A DNA stretch of 64,000 bases from a candidate division KSB1 bacterium (GTDB taxonomy: Bacteria > Zhuqueibacterota > Zhuqueibacteria > Zhuqueibacterales > Zhuqueibacteraceae). The notes under the pieces were generated by a model that was not told where the DNA came from, did no database searches, and worked only from the letters and a program-made list of their open reading frames with translations. Made by a program: the position numbers and the translations under genes. Location: contig JAPDQB010000002.1 of NCBI GenBank assembly GCA_034506175.1, positions 151,333 to 215,332 of the forward strand. The letters are read 5' to 3'. Position 1 is the stretch's first letter. The number at the start of each line of letters is the position of its first letter. This document shows positions 1 through 11,861 of the stretch, piece after piece.

Positions 1-2631
1 GAAAACGAATCCGCCTCCGCCGCCGTCAGTCACCTACGATTGCTTGTGCATGTGCTCGCCGCCGACCGCGCGCTTTACGTGATCACCGATTCGCTGCGTT
101 CAGCCGTTGGCGATTCGCGCGCCATGCGCAGCCGGTTGAACGAAGGCAATCGCTCGTTCGGCATTCAATACGGCATTTTTACCGAGATGACCGCGGTTTA
201 TTTCGACCCGGCGCGCAACCGCCGCACGCGCGCGCGCTTTTTGCAGTTGAAAGCACAGGAGAATTTTCTCGAAACCATCAAAAATCATGATGAGGCGCTG
301 TATCGTTTTGCCATGGCTTTGCTGGGCGATTCGACGTTGCAGGAAATTTCCAGCCAAAGTGATGTTGCCGTGCTGTGGGCCAATTCGATGGCGGCCCTCG
401 GCGCGATCGCTGAGCCGGGCGCGGATTTAGTCGACCGCACTTTTTACAACCTCTCGCAGTTTTTCGGCAACCTCACAGGAGATTATTTTTTCAAAATCGC
501 CGATTTATTCGGCATCGGCGAATCCCGCGGCCACGCGCTGCCGGAGTTTTATCGCTATTATTCGCATCCGGACGGGCCGAAGAAAGGCTTGCATCCTGCT
601 AAAGTTGCAGCTCTGGCGGAAAATTTGCGCGCCGGCGATGTTATTTTTGAAAAAACACGCTTTGCGCTCACCGATAAATTCATTCCCGGCTATTTCGGCC
701 ACGTCGCGATTTATCTCGAAAGCTACGAAGCGCTGCGGCAGCTCGGCGTGTTTGATTCGCCGGCGCTGCGGCAGGCAACGAACGGCATGTCCGCCGCTGA
801 AATCGAGGCGCAGGTTGAAGCGTATGCCGCCGAGTTTGAAACCCTGGCGGAAAAGGAAGAATGGGTGCGCCTGTCGATCATGCGCCGCCGCACCTTTGCC
901 AAAACCCACAACGGCAGGCCGCTCAATCCGCTGCTGTTCGAAGCGCTGTTTCGCTTGCGATATAAGCATGAAAACGTTCTTGAAGCGCTGCGCGACGGCC
1001 AGGTCACCTCCGGCCACGAAGGCGGCGTCACGTTGAATCGTTTCGCGCATTTTTTTTACATCGATGATTTCGCGGCGATTCGCCTGCGCCCGGGAATTTT
1101 CGACGCGGAAAAATATCGCGAAAATTTGGCGCGCTTTCTGGCACTGGCGCTGTTGCAATACGGCAAGCCGTATGACTTTCAATTCGATGTCAATACGATT
1201 GACGCCATCGTGTGCAGCGAGCTGATCTATCAAAGCTTTGTCGACATCGAATTTAAAACCGGAAAATCGCTGACGTCGTACACGATTTCGCCCGATCAAG
1301 TGGCGCAGGAGGCCGGAATCAAAACCGCCCTCGATACGCTCGAACTCGATCCGCCGTTCGAGCTGCTGCAATGGTACGCCGAGGCGACGCCGCTTTATCC
1401 CGCTGTCGATTCCACCTCGGCCGCCGATTCGCTCAGCATCCGGGCGTTTATGGCGACGGTTCGCGAGGAATACGGCGGCCTCAATCTGCTCGCGCCAACC
1501 GAAAGAAAAAATTTTGCCGCACTGAATGAACGCGCCAAACTCGAACGGGACAAAGAGCGCGAGCGGCTGCGGCGAGGAGTGCCGGCAACGGATACGACGC
1601 TGGGCGCTGCGCCGGCGGATCGCGCCGCCGAACGCCGTCTGCAAAATTTTTATATCGATCTCAAAAGAAAAATCGAACAAGCTCGCGCCGCCGGGAAATC
1701 GGAGGAAGACGTTGTGGCGCTGAAGCAGCGTGAGATTGAAGCGTTTGCTCATGCCAAAGCGCCGGCCTCGAGCGAACGCGTGACGGCTTTGGCGGAAGAT
1801 TTCCGAAGTTGGCAAGTCGGTTCAGCTTACCATCCGAGTTATCTTGATCTTTATTCCGGCGCGACACGCTTTCTGCTCTCAGTTTTTCGTTCGGCAAGCG
1901 TTGCGGACGACAACGGCTTCGGGCGCGGCTTGGATGTGCAGCTCGCTGCCACCAACGAAGCGCCGCAGCAATCGTTGATTTACTCGCAGCATTACGCCTT
2001 TTTGCCGTTTCACGTGCAGTTTTTCAACCGCAGCGGCAAAGTTCACAAAGCGATTCAAGGCGGCGCGATGCTGGCCCGCATTGCCCGGCGCTACAAACAA
2101 GGCGATTATATCGAAATGACTGCGCTCGAATGGCGTAACAACGCCTACGCCACTTCGTATTTGCCGTTCACCCTCGAGGCCGGCGGCGACAAGGGCGTTC
2201 TCGATGCGATATTGAAATTGACCACGATCGGCACCGGCCATTATCAGCACGGTTTGCATATCGGCGAAATGGCCCGTCTCGAGCTTGCGCTCTTGGAGCG
2301 GCGCAATCATAAAAACGCCTTTGCCATCGCCAATGTGTTTTACGGCGCCCGAGCGCAAATAACTTTTGGAAAATTTCGCCTGTTTGCTGCCGGCAAGATC
2401 GGTGCGCGGCTCGGCCAATTTGCCGAACGCAAGCAACAAACTCTTTCGACCAACTTTCCGCCGTTGCGCCGCTGGTCGTTTGGCATCGAGCTGTTCGGCG
2501 CGACGCTTTATCGCCCCACGCACCATCGCCTCGAGTTCGAGGTGATTGAAGACGGCGCGCGTTTCATTCAAGGCCGTTTGCAAAAAGATCGGCAGGCGCG
2601 GCTTTCGTATCGGTGGACAGTGAACGAGTGA
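1..2631 (+). CDS. YiiX-like permuted papain-fold (NlpC/P60-type) cysteine peptidase, 5' end cut by window edge
   Basis: The frame is open from base 1 with no stop, so the true start is probably outside the window; a TTG at 40 is only the first start-like codon. The region near nt 630-725 reads GDVIFEKTRFALTDK followed by GHVAIYL, and near nt 1200-1225 reads AIVCSELIYQSF. A His in a G-H-V-A strand followed much later by a Cys in a C-S-E-L helix is the arrangement of the circularly permuted NlpC/P60 (YiiX/YaeF) enzymes, which cleave amide bonds in peptidoglycan or lipid substrates. From about nt 1800 the protein changes to alternating strand-rich sequence ending at the C-terminus, which could be an outer-membrane barrel domain; that is inference. 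A charged linker (nt 1500-1750) joins the two parts. Substrate unknown. Confidence 0.7.
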   Translation, partial: ENESASAAVSHLRLLVHVLAADRALYVITDSLRSAVGDSRAMRSRLNEGNRSFGIQYGIFTEMTAVYFDPARNRRTRARFLQLKAQENFLETIKNHDEALYRFAMALLGDSTLQEISSQSDVAVLWANSMAALGAIAEPGADLVDRTFYNLSQFFGNLTGDYFFKIADLFGIGESRGHALPEFYRYYSHPDGPKKGLHPAKVAALAENLRAGDVIFEKTRFALTDKFIPGYFGHVAIYLESYEALRQLGVFDSPALRQATNGMSAAEIEAQVEAYAAEFETLAEKEEWVRLSIMRRRTFAKTHNGRPLNPLLFEALFRLRYKHENVLEALRDGQVTSGHEGGVTLNRFAHFFYIDDFAAIRLRPGIFDAEKYRENLARFLALALLQYGKPYDFQFDVNTIDAIVCSELIYQSFVDIEFKTGKSLTSYTISPDQVAQEAGIKTALDTLELDPPFELLQWYAEATPLYPAVDSTSAADSLSIRAFMATVREEYGGLNLLAPTERKNFAALNERAKLERDKERERLRRGVPATDTTLGAAPADRAAERRLQNFYIDLKRKIEQARAAGKSEEDVVALKQREIEAFAHAKAPASSERVTALAEDFRSWQVGSAYHPSYLDLYSGATRFLLSVFRSASVADDNGFGRGLDVQLAATNEAPQQSLIYSQHYAFLPFHVQFFNRSGKVHKAIQGGAMLARIARRYKQGDYIEMTALEWRNNAYATSYLPFTLEAGGDKGVLDAILKLTTIGTGHYQHGLHIGEMARLELALLERRNHKNAFAIANVFYGARAQITFGKFRLFAAGKIGARLGQFAERKQQTLSTNFPPLRRWSFGIELFGATLYRPTHHRLEFEVIEDGARFIQGRLQKDRQARLSYRWTVNE

Positions 2632-2766
2632 GGTCGTGTTGGCGTATTTTACTTGACGGTTGTTGAATTTTTTGCCATATTTTGCCGCGACGATAAACGA
2701 AAATCCAAATAGATGAGACATAACCTTCCATCTCAATTTATTATTTCTACCGAGGAGGATGGTGTG

Positions 2767-5964
<3,198 letters not shown>

Positions 5965-5988
5965 CTAAAGGTGGGAAAGGTTTTTATC

Positions 5989-7497
5989 ATGTCCAGCTAT
6001 CGAACTCTCTTCGAAATCGGCAAATCTCTCGTTGCCGAGAGTGACATCGAGAAGCTGCTGCCGCAGGCGATGGACAAAGTGATCGAGCAGACGAAGGCGG
6101 AGCGCGGCCTCATCGCCGTTTACGGCGAAGACGACGACATTCAATTTCAGGCGGCGCGGTGTTTGGATAAAAAAGATCTCGAACATCCCGATTTTGAGAT
6201 CAGCCGGACGATCATTCAAAAAGTCCGCGATAGCGGCGAGCCGATCGTCATCAAGAATGCGCTCGACGATCCGCGATTTCAAGCCAGCGAAAGCGTGGCA
6301 CGGCTGCGCTTGCTGTCGGTGGCCTGTGCGCCCTTGAGGGTGAAGAATGAAATTTTCGGCGTGGTTTATATCGACAACCGTGATCTCACCGCCGTTTTTG
6401 ACGAGGACACCGGAAATCTGCTCAACGAATTTAGCGATTTGATTGCTGTTGCGGTCAAAAACGCGCTGGATCGCAAGCGCCTGCTGGACAGCAAACGCCG
6501 CTTGCTCGCCGAGCGCGATGAAAGTCGCGGCTATGGTGAGATCATCGGCAAAAGTCCGGCGATGCTGGAGGTTTTTAAACTCATCAAGAAAGCGGCGGCC
6601 CTTGACATTACGGTTTTGATTACCGGCGAAACCGGCACGGGAAAAGAACTGGTTGCGCGCGAGCTGCACCGTCGCAGCTTGCGGCGCGATCACGAGCTGA
6701 TCGCGCTCAATTGTGCCGCGATGCCGGAAAATCTGTTGGAAGACGAGTTGTTCGGCCACGAAAAAGGCGCTTATACCGGCGCTGATCGCCGCAAGCCGGG
6801 CTGGGTGGAAGTCGCCAATCACGGCACGCTCTTTCTCGATGAGATCGGCGAGATGAGTCTCGCGATGCAAGCCAAGCTGCTCCGCTTCCTGCAATCCGGC
6901 GAATACAGCCCGCTCGGCTCCCGCGAGGTGAAACATGCGGATGTACGCCTCATCGCTGCCACCAATCGCAAGCTGGCGGAAATGCTCGAGCAGAAAACCT
7001 TCCGCGAAGATTTGTATTACCGGCTCAACGAGCTGGAGATCAAATTGCCGCCGCTGCGCGAGCGCGGCGGAGACGTGCTGCGCCTCGCCGATTATTTTTT
7101 GGCCCGGTATGCGAAACAGTTTGCCAAAAACGTTGCCGCTTTTGATGAGGAAGCGCGTGCGTTGCTTTTGCAATATCATTGGCCCGGCAACGTGCGCGAG
7201 CTGGAGAATCGCCTCAAGCGCGCCGTCGTCTTGGCCGACGATGAATTGATTTCTGCAGATGATTTTGATTTCATGGCGCCGAACCCGCCCTCATCTCCGT
7301 CGCACTTATCTTCCGAGCCGAACTTCAACCTCGAGAAACAAAATGTAATCGCCGCTTTTGAAAAGGATTTTTTGTGCGCACGCTTGCGCGAGACCAAAGG
7401 CAACATTACCGCCGCTGCGCGGCGATGCGGCATGCACAAGAAGAATTTTATTCAGAAGATGCAGCAGTATGGCCTCAAGCGGGAGGATTTTGTTTGA
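5989..7497 (+). CDS. GAF domain sigma-54 activator (NtrC family, no receiver domain)
   Basis: About 502 residues. An N-terminal GAF domain (residues ~10-160) is followed by an AAA+ sigma-54 interaction domain with Walker A GETGTGKE, the sigma-54 contact loop as GAYTGA (a common variant of GAFTGA), Walker [11 protein letters not shown] and the arginine region [10 protein letters not shown], then a Fis-type helix-turn-helix at the end ([20 protein letters not shown]). It should drive transcription from -24/-12 promoters in response to a small molecule sensed by GAF. ATG 5989 is preferred: purine-rich GGGAAAGG lies upstream and the GAF domain starts right after; GTG 5971 is an alternative. It lies 24 bases after the BNR protein gene, so the two may be cotranscribed. 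Its targets cannot be told from the sequence. Confidence 0.9.
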   Translation: MSSYRTLFEIGKSLVAESDIEKLLPQAMDKVIEQTKAERGLIAVYGEDDDIQFQAARCLDKKDLEHPDFEISRTIIQKVRDSGEPIVIKNALDDPRFQASESVARLRLLSVACAPLRVKNEIFGVVYIDNRDLTAVFDEDTGNLLNEFSDLIAVAVKNALDRKRLLDSKRRLLAERDESRGYGEIIGKSPAMLEVFKLIKKAAALDITVLITGETGTGKELVARELHRRSLRRDHELIALNCAAMPENLLEDELFGHEKGAYTGADRRKPGWVEVANHGTLFLDEIGEMSLAMQAKLLRFLQSGEYSPLGSREVKHADVRLIAATNRKLAEMLEQKTFREDLYYRLNELEIKLPPLRERGGDVLRLADYFLARYAKQFAKNVAAFDEEARALLLQYHWPGNVRELENRLKRAVVLADDELISADDFDFMAPNPPSSPSHLSSEPNFNLEKQNVIAAFEKDFLCARLRETKGNITAAARRCGMHKKNFIQKMQQYGLKREDFV

Positions 7498-7498
7498 A

Positions 7499-7652
7499 AA
7501 AAACGGCTCGTGGAATTATCTTGACAATGTTAACTTATCCTCGAGCTGTCATTGCGACCGAAGGGAGGAATCTTTGTGAAGCAGATTTCTCGCTGCGCTC
7601 AAATGACAAATTTAAACTCAACTTTGTCGAGTTATTTCCACGAGCCGTTTTT
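7499..7652. repeat. Nested palindromic repeat between convergent genes (possible bidirectional terminator)
   Basis: A perfect 17-base inverted repeat (AAAAACGGCTCGTGGAA at 7499-7515 and its complement at 7636-7652) encloses a second palindrome, 7548-7607, that starts GTCATTGCGA and ends AAATGAC. The inner one belongs to a family also seen at 36540-36613 and 40728-40807. The element begins two bases after the activator stop and ends 25 bases from the sodC stop, and its outer arms carry A and T runs, so it may end transcription in both directions. Confidence 0.75.
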
Positions 7653-7677
7653 AAAACCGCAATTCATCGTTGAGAAG

Positions 7678-8256
7678 TTACTGTTTAGCGACGCCGATCA
7701 CGCCGCAGGCGATGCGGCCGCCGGCGTTGCCGGTCGGTTGCGTGGTAAAGTCGTCGGGATTGGCGTGCAGGATAACCGCGTAGCCGATGATCGAGTGGGC
7801 GCCGCTCATCGTCAGATGTTTGTCGACGTAATCCAGCGTGGCGTTACCTTTGTCATCAGCGGTAATATTCCCCAAATCGCCGATATGGCGTTTCTCGGCC
7901 GTCGGGCCGGCGTGAACCATGCCGGTCGGATTAAAATGCCCGCCGGCGGAGGTTGCATCCGGCGCGCTGCAATCCCCGAACTCATGAATATGAAAACCGT
8001 GAGCGCCCTTGGGCACGCCGGTGAGCTTGGCAACGACACGAACGCCGCCTTCTTCCTGCGTAAAGGTCACCACACCCTGCGCCTTATTGCCTTGCGTCGG
8101 GTTTAACACCGCCACGGCTTTCGCGATCTTCATCCTCGGATGTTCTTTGGGATGCTCTTGCGGATGTTCTTGTGCAATGGTCATTCCGACATGGCAGGTA
8201 AACGCCAAAGCAACAGCCGGAAGAATCGAACCAATTTTGCCAAAATTCCATTTCAT
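7678..8256 (-). CDS. sodC: Cu/Zn superoxide dismutase, exported
   Basis: Converts superoxide to oxygen and hydrogen peroxide in the periplasm. 192 residues from ATG 8256, chosen for the AAGGAG ribosome site just upstream and the signal peptide that follows (MKWNFGKIG, then a hydrophobic run). Copper ligands are visible in GFHIHEFGDCS; bridging and zinc ligands fall in GGHFNP, the downstream KRHIGDLGN and LTMSGAHSIIG-type segments; ILHANPDDF and GGRIACGVIG match the family C-terminus with its disulfide Cys. Between signal peptide and domain lies a short tandem EHPQEHPKEHPR, a possible extra metal-binding lead. It is convergent with the activator gene and downstream of glcD. Confidence 0.93.
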   Translation of the reverse strand: MKWNFGKIGSILPAVALAFTCHVGMTIAQEHPQEHPKEHPRMKIAKAVAVLNPTQGNKAQGVVTFTQEEGGVRVVAKLTGVPKGAHGFHIHEFGDCSAPDATSAGGHFNPTGMVHAGPTAEKRHIGDLGNITADDKGNATLDYVDKHLTMSGAHSIIGYAVILHANPDDFTTQPTGNAGGRIACGVIGVAKQ

Positions 8257-8415
8257 TTTATTTTTCTCCTTATGATGATTGATGAAGAATTTTTCCTCTG
8301 AAAGCAACTTTTGTAGCAGCTCCCTTGGGAGCCGGGCGTTCATTACTGCACAGCGCCTGAAGGCACCACTACGAAACTTCATTTTCATCACGATGGGGGT
8401 CTGGACATGGTCATT

Positions 8416-8475
8416 ACCACGAAAATGCCGTAGCGCAGGGTTCCAGCCTGCCTGCAGACAAGATGTCTGCGCTAC
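8416..8475. repeat. Dispersed hairpin repeat, GTAGCGCAG family, copy 1
   Basis: GTAGCGCAG at 8430-8438 pairs perfectly with CTGCGCTAC at 8467-8475. The left flank ACCACGAAAATGCC is shared with the copy at 36076-36154. It lies in the 239-base gap between glcD and sodC, the rest of which shows no gene. Confidence 0.8.
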
Positions 8476-8495
8476 GGATTGACAGTACTCACCGG

Positions 8496-9911
8496 CTATT
8501 CACATTTTGGCTTGGGGTCAAAAATTTTTCCGGCATTCAAAACGTTGTTGGGATCGAGCACCTGTTTGATTTTTTTCATCACTTCAACGCCCGTCGGGCC
8601 GGCGACTTTTTCCAAAAATCTTTTCTTCGACAATCCCACCCCGTGCTCGCCGGTAATGGTGCCGCCGAGATCGATGGCCGATAAAAAAATTTCTTCAAAG
8701 GCCTTTTCGACGCGATGAATTTCGTCGCGGTCGCGCTCGTCGGTGAGGCAGGTCGGATGCAGATTGCCGTCGCCGAAATGGCCGAAATTGCCGAAGGTGA
8801 CATTGTATTTCCGGCTAATGTCGCGAATGCGTTGCAGCATCGTCGCGACTTGGCTGCGCGGCACGGTCACGTCTTCGAGAATAGTGGTCGGCCGCATTCG
8901 CGCCAGCGCCGAAAAAGCCGAACGCCGGGCGGTTTTCAGCTTGTCCGCTTCAACCGCGTCTTTGGCGATTTTGATTTCGTGCGCGCCGTGCTTCGCGCAA
9001 AGCGTTTGAATTTTTTCAAACTCATCAGCGACGGCAGCCGGATGACCGTCGACTTCGATGAGCAAGAGTGCCTCGGTGTCGGTCGGCAATCCGACGTGGG
9101 CAAAATCTTCGACGCAGCGAATCGTCGTGGCGTCCAAAAATTCCAGCGTGCAGGGGATGATTTTCGCGGCGATAATTGCGGAGACGGTGCCGGCGGCGGT
9201 TTGCATGTCGTCGTACAGCGCCAGCAGCGTTTTCGAGGCGGCGGGTTTGGGAATAAGCTGCAAAAGAATTTTGGTAAAAACGCCGAGGCTGCCTTCGCTG
9301 CCGATGAACAATTCTTTGAAAGAGAATCCGGCGACGTCTTTTACGCATTTATTCCCGACCCGCAGCAGCTCGCCGGTCGGCAAAACGATTTCGAGCCCCA
9401 TCACATAGTCTTTCGTAACGCCATATTTCAGGCCGCGCAGGCCGCCGGAGTTTTCTGCGACGTTGCCGCCGATGGTGCAAACCTTCATGCTGCCGGGATC
9501 GGGCGGATAAAAAAGCCCTTTTGACTCGACGGCGGCGTGCAACTCGGCGGTGATGACGCCCGGCTCAACCCACGCCGTCAAATTTTCTTCGTCGATTTCG
9601 AGAATTTTTTTCCAGGCCGGAAACAGCAGGACGATGGAACGCTCGACTGGAATGCTGCCGCCGGATAGGCCGGTGCCGGAGCCGCGTGGAACGACGACAA
9701 AATTTTCTGCATTGGCCAGGCGCATGACCGCCTGAACGTGTTCGACGCTGGCCGGACGCACGGCGGCCAGCGGAACATTTTCGCGCATCGGCGTGGCGTC
9801 GTATGCATACGCCAAACGATCTTCCGGCGAGGCGAAGACATTTGCCGCGCCAACAATCTCGGCGAGTTTTTTGAGCAGAAGTGAATCCGTATCGGGAAGC
9901 TTCATCCGCAT
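8496..9911 (-). CDS. glcD: FAD-linked oxidase, glycolate/D-lactate dehydrogenase GlcD type
   Basis: 471 residues. The PCMH-type FAD-binding domain is clear: VVPRGSGTGLSGGSIP, then IDEENLTAWVEPG, PPDPGSMKVCTIGGNVAENSGG and GSEGSLGVFTKILLQL. The C-terminal cap domain has FGNFGHFGDGNLHP and the closing ITGEHGVGLSKK...LDPNNVLNAGKIF. These match GlcD, which oxidises glycolate or D-lactate to the 2-oxo acid. The usual partners GlcE and GlcF are not nearby, so it may act alone or with subunits coded elsewhere. ATG 9911 and ATG 9905 are both possible starts. It lies six bases after the lipoprotein gene and probably belongs to the same transcript. A functional link to the HAD phosphatase at 17.5 kb (phosphoglycolate to glycolate) is possible but unproven. 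Confidence 0.92.
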   Translation of the reverse strand: MRMKLPDTDSLLLKKLAEIVGAANVFASPEDRLAYAYDATPMRENVPLAAVRPASVEHVQAVMRLANAENFVVVPRGSGTGLSGGSIPVERSIVLLFPAWKKILEIDEENLTAWVEPGVITAELHAAVESKGLFYPPDPGSMKVCTIGGNVAENSGGLRGLKYGVTKDYVMGLEIVLPTGELLRVGNKCVKDVAGFSFKELFIGSEGSLGVFTKILLQLIPKPAASKTLLALYDDMQTAAGTVSAIIAAKIIPCTLEFLDATTIRCVEDFAHVGLPTDTEALLLIEVDGHPAAVADEFEKIQTLCAKHGAHEIKIAKDAVEADKLKTARRSAFSALARMRPTTILEDVTVPRSQVATMLQRIRDISRKYNVTFGNFGHFGDGNLHPTCLTDERDRDEIHRVEKAFEEIFLSAIDLGGTITGEHGVGLSKKRFLEKVAGPTGVEVMKKIKQVLDPNNVLNAGKIFDPKPKCE

Positions 9912-9917
9912 GCCGGG

Positions 9918-10334
9918 CTAACGATAGTCTTCATAATTATTGACCGTCCAGCGGCCGTTTTCGAGAATCGTGCTGACGAGAATTTCGCGCTCCATTTTCT
10001 CGCTGCCTTGGCGCGACTCGATTTGCAAATGATAAAGAAACATCACGTGCTCGGCATCCTGTTCGGTGCGCTGAATCATTTTATAATCGATGAACGGCTT
10101 GAGGCGGTGAAATTCGCGTTCGCCGTCTTGAAAGTCGCGCGCGCCGCCTTTGAGCAAATCGATTTCTTTTTTGAGCTTGTCGGCGGCGAGGCCGCTGGCG
10201 ATCTCCAGCGCTTTACGCTGATTGAGCTGGATAAAATAACGAAAACAAAAGGCGTCGGCCACTGCGCGCGGCTCGTTGCTCACGCCGCAGGCGATGAAAG
10301 CGAGCGCCACCAAAAAGCAGGAAAGATATTTCAC
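9918..10334 (-). CDS. Small lipoprotein, function unknown
   Basis: About 138 residues from GTG 10334 (VKYLSCFLVALAFIAC then GVSNEP), a short lipoprotein leader with lipobox AFIAC; a TTG at 10361 would extend it by nine residues. The mature part is charged and helical, ending in a strand-rich REILVSTILENGRWTVNNYEDY, like the NTF2-like or DUF4878-type folds often seen in small lipoproteins; that assignment is tentative. It follows the zinc-finger gene by a few bases and precedes glcD by six, so it likely belongs to the operon headed by the sigma factor gene. Confidence 0.7.
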   Translation of the reverse strand: MKYLSCFLVALAFIACGVSNEPRAVADAFCFRYFIQLNQRKALEIASGLAADKLKKEIDLLKGGARDFQDGEREFHRLKPFIDYKMIQRTEQDAEHVMFLYHLQIESRQGSEKMEREILVSTILENGRWTVNNYEDYR

Positions 10335-10338
10335 GGTT

Positions 10339-10548
10339 TTATTGAAGGGTTTGTCTGGCAAGGTTCATAAAAATAACGTCGCCGCGATGGTGCAGCAGCC
10401 AAATGATTTGCTCCAGCCTTTGCAGCGTTTTAAAACAGTCGGCGCAAACAAAATAATGCGCTTCGAATTGTTTGCATATTCTCCGATTTAAAGCCCCATC
10501 GACATAGTCGATAAAGATGTCGTCACGTGGTCCGAATTCACAGGGCAT
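10339..10548 (-). CDS. Small zinc-finger protein, probable anti-sigma factor
   Basis: 69 residues. It contains H-Y-F-V-C-A-D-C, the H-x3-C-x2-C signature of zinc-binding anti-sigma domains, preceded by the usual DYVDGAL segment, and ends soon after with no membrane span. GAGGAAAG precedes ATG 10548. It overlaps the 3' end of the sigma factor gene by 61 bases, the standard arrangement for a sigma factor and its inhibitor. Because there is no transmembrane helix it would be a cytoplasmic regulator, possibly redox or zinc responsive. Direct sequestration of the neighbouring sigma factor is inferred from context. Confidence 0.75.
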   Translation of the reverse strand: MPCEFGPRDDIFIDYVDGALNRRICKQFEAHYFVCADCFKTLQRLEQIIWLLHHRGDVIFMNLARQTLQ

Positions 10549-11213
10549 GAAAAACTTTCCTCGGCCAGATTTGTCTCCGTCAACCCGGTCTGCCGCCGGT
10601 TGCCATTTTGGACTCGGAAAAATTTTTGTTTTTCTAAAATTTCTCGCACCTTGCGCAAGGCATAAGATTTCAAATTACTCACTTCTTGCTCTGAAACGCC
10701 GAGTTGCTGCGCAATTTCCTTGATCTTCAGGTTTTGATAGAAGTGGAGCCGCAAAATTTCGGCGTGCCGTTCGTTCAACTGATCGACGGCCAGCTTGACT
10801 TTTTCCAGAAGATCCGCCTGAACGATGTCGCCTTCAACGTCAACGAGCGACTCTTCGATCAAATCGAGCGGGGCCACGGCCTGGCGCCGCCGGCGGCACA
10901 GGCGTAGATAGTCCGCCGCTTTGTGACGGGCAATTTGCAAGACAAACGTCTCAAAACGTGCGCCTTGCCTCGCCTCAAAACGCTGCTGTTGTGCAGCTTC
11001 GTGAGTGGCCTGCATGACTTCCTGTTCCAAGTCGTCGAGTATCGTCCGATCCAGACCGGTGAATTTTTTTCTAAAAAAATAACGGACACGCAGCGCCAAC
11101 TCTCGGATGTTTTCATCCGACCATTCCGGGTTGTGGCTCACTCCTTGACAATCACCTTTGATTGTTTTGCGTGCTCTCACAATTGGATACAGCTTACCAA
11201 CGCCTCCCGTCAT
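10488..11213 (-). CDS. RNA polymerase sigma-70 family factor (ECF-like)
   Basis: 241 residues. Region 2 spans DDLEQEVMQATHEAAQQQ to FVLQIARHKAADYLRLCRRRR; region 4 is LNERHAEILRLHFYQNLKIKEIAQQLGVSEQEVSNLKSYALRKVREIL, a typical helix-turn-helix. The C-terminal 40 residues after region 4 are of no known fold and overlap the anti-sigma gene. The start is uncertain: ATG 11213 has no strong ribosome site, and an internal GTG near 11141 would still keep region 2. It probably directs the operon that runs down to glcD and perhaps sodC, which would suggest an oxidative or metal stress role; that is inference from neighbours only. Confidence 0.85.
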   Translation of the reverse strand: MTGGVGKLYPIVRARKTIKGDCQGVSHNPEWSDENIRELALRVRYFFRKKFTGLDRTILDDLEQEVMQATHEAAQQQRFEARQGARFETFVLQIARHKAADYLRLCRRRRQAVAPLDLIEESLVDVEGDIVQADLLEKVKLAVDQLNERHAEILRLHFYQNLKIKEIAQQLGVSEQEVSNLKSYALRKVREILEKQKFFRVQNGNRRQTGLTETNLAEESFSCPVNSDHVTTSLSTMSMGL

Positions 11214-11595
11214 CCGTCACACCACTGAAGTTCATTATTTCGACTTTGTCGATCCATAACGCAGCCCAAATAATGCATCCGCTATGCAGCGGAAGAGCTG
11301 TTCTTTCGTGACGATGAACGCACTGCCACCTTCCCCTGGATGGTAGTAGACGATAGTCCAAGATAAAGCTATGCCATATAGAAAGCAAGAAGAAAAATGA
11401 GCCGCTCGCGTTTTGATCTCTCTAACCTGTTAAATTCGTCTCATGCGTACTAAAAATCTTTAAAAAATTTTTTGAAAAATTCAAGATTTTGGCGGGATGC
11501 ACGACTCAATAGAAAAAAACGAGAATTTGGCGATAATTAATACAATTGTTCACCAGAACCTAAGGGGCAGCAATGCCCGGAAAGGAATCCCTTGT
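11214..11595. other. Intergenic region between divergent genes
   Basis: About 380 bases between the divergent sigma factor and small lipoprotein genes. No supported gene is seen. The half near the lipoprotein gene is AT-rich (11430-11580) and should hold the promoters for both directions, but no clear -35/-10 pair can be assigned. Confidence 0.5.
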
Positions 11596-11748
11596 ATGAA
11601 AAAATTTATTGCATTTCTTATGTTGTGCATGCTCTGCTTCGCGTTGATGGCGTGCGGAGTCGATGCGCCCAATGCACCGGAGAAGGGAAAGCTTGATACG
11701 AGCACTTCCAAGATCGATCCACCTCCGCAAGGTGGCGGCGGCGGATGA
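11596..11748 (+). CDS. Very small lipoprotein with Pro/Gly tail
   Basis: 50 residues from ATG 11596, with AAAGGAA eight bases upstream. The leader MKKFIAFLMLCMLCFALMAC ends in lipobox LMAC followed by G, so about 31 residues would remain after processing, finishing in PPPQGGGGG. No known family. It stands alone on the plus strand and points at the CHAT-TPR gene on the other strand. Because CHAT enzymes are caspase-like proteases that act on specific partners, this peptide is a conceivable partner, but nothing in the sequence proves it. Confidence 0.65.
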   Translation: MKKFIAFLMLCMLCFALMACGVDAPNAPEKGKLDTSTSKIDPPPQGGGGG

Positions 11749-11764
11749 GCCAAGTTTCTGTCGA

Positions 11765-11814
11765 TGTCCTGATGCTGGCCCCGGGCAATCGGAAGTCGGG
11801 CTGGCATCAGGACA
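11765..11814. terminator. Long hairpin between convergent lipoprotein and CHAT genes
   Basis: TGTCCTGATGC at 11765-11775 pairs perfectly with GCATCAGGACA at 11804-11814, and the stem extends inward imperfectly (GGCCCCG against CGGGCTGG). It sits 16 bases after the lipoprotein stop and about 48 from the CHAT stop. There is no clean U-tract, so it may be an RNA-stabilising or rho-linked structure rather than a classical terminator. Confidence 0.55.
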
Positions 11815-11861
11815 CGAAGCAGGGGCAAACGGCAAGTTGCAATTATTTTTCTGGGGTGGAA

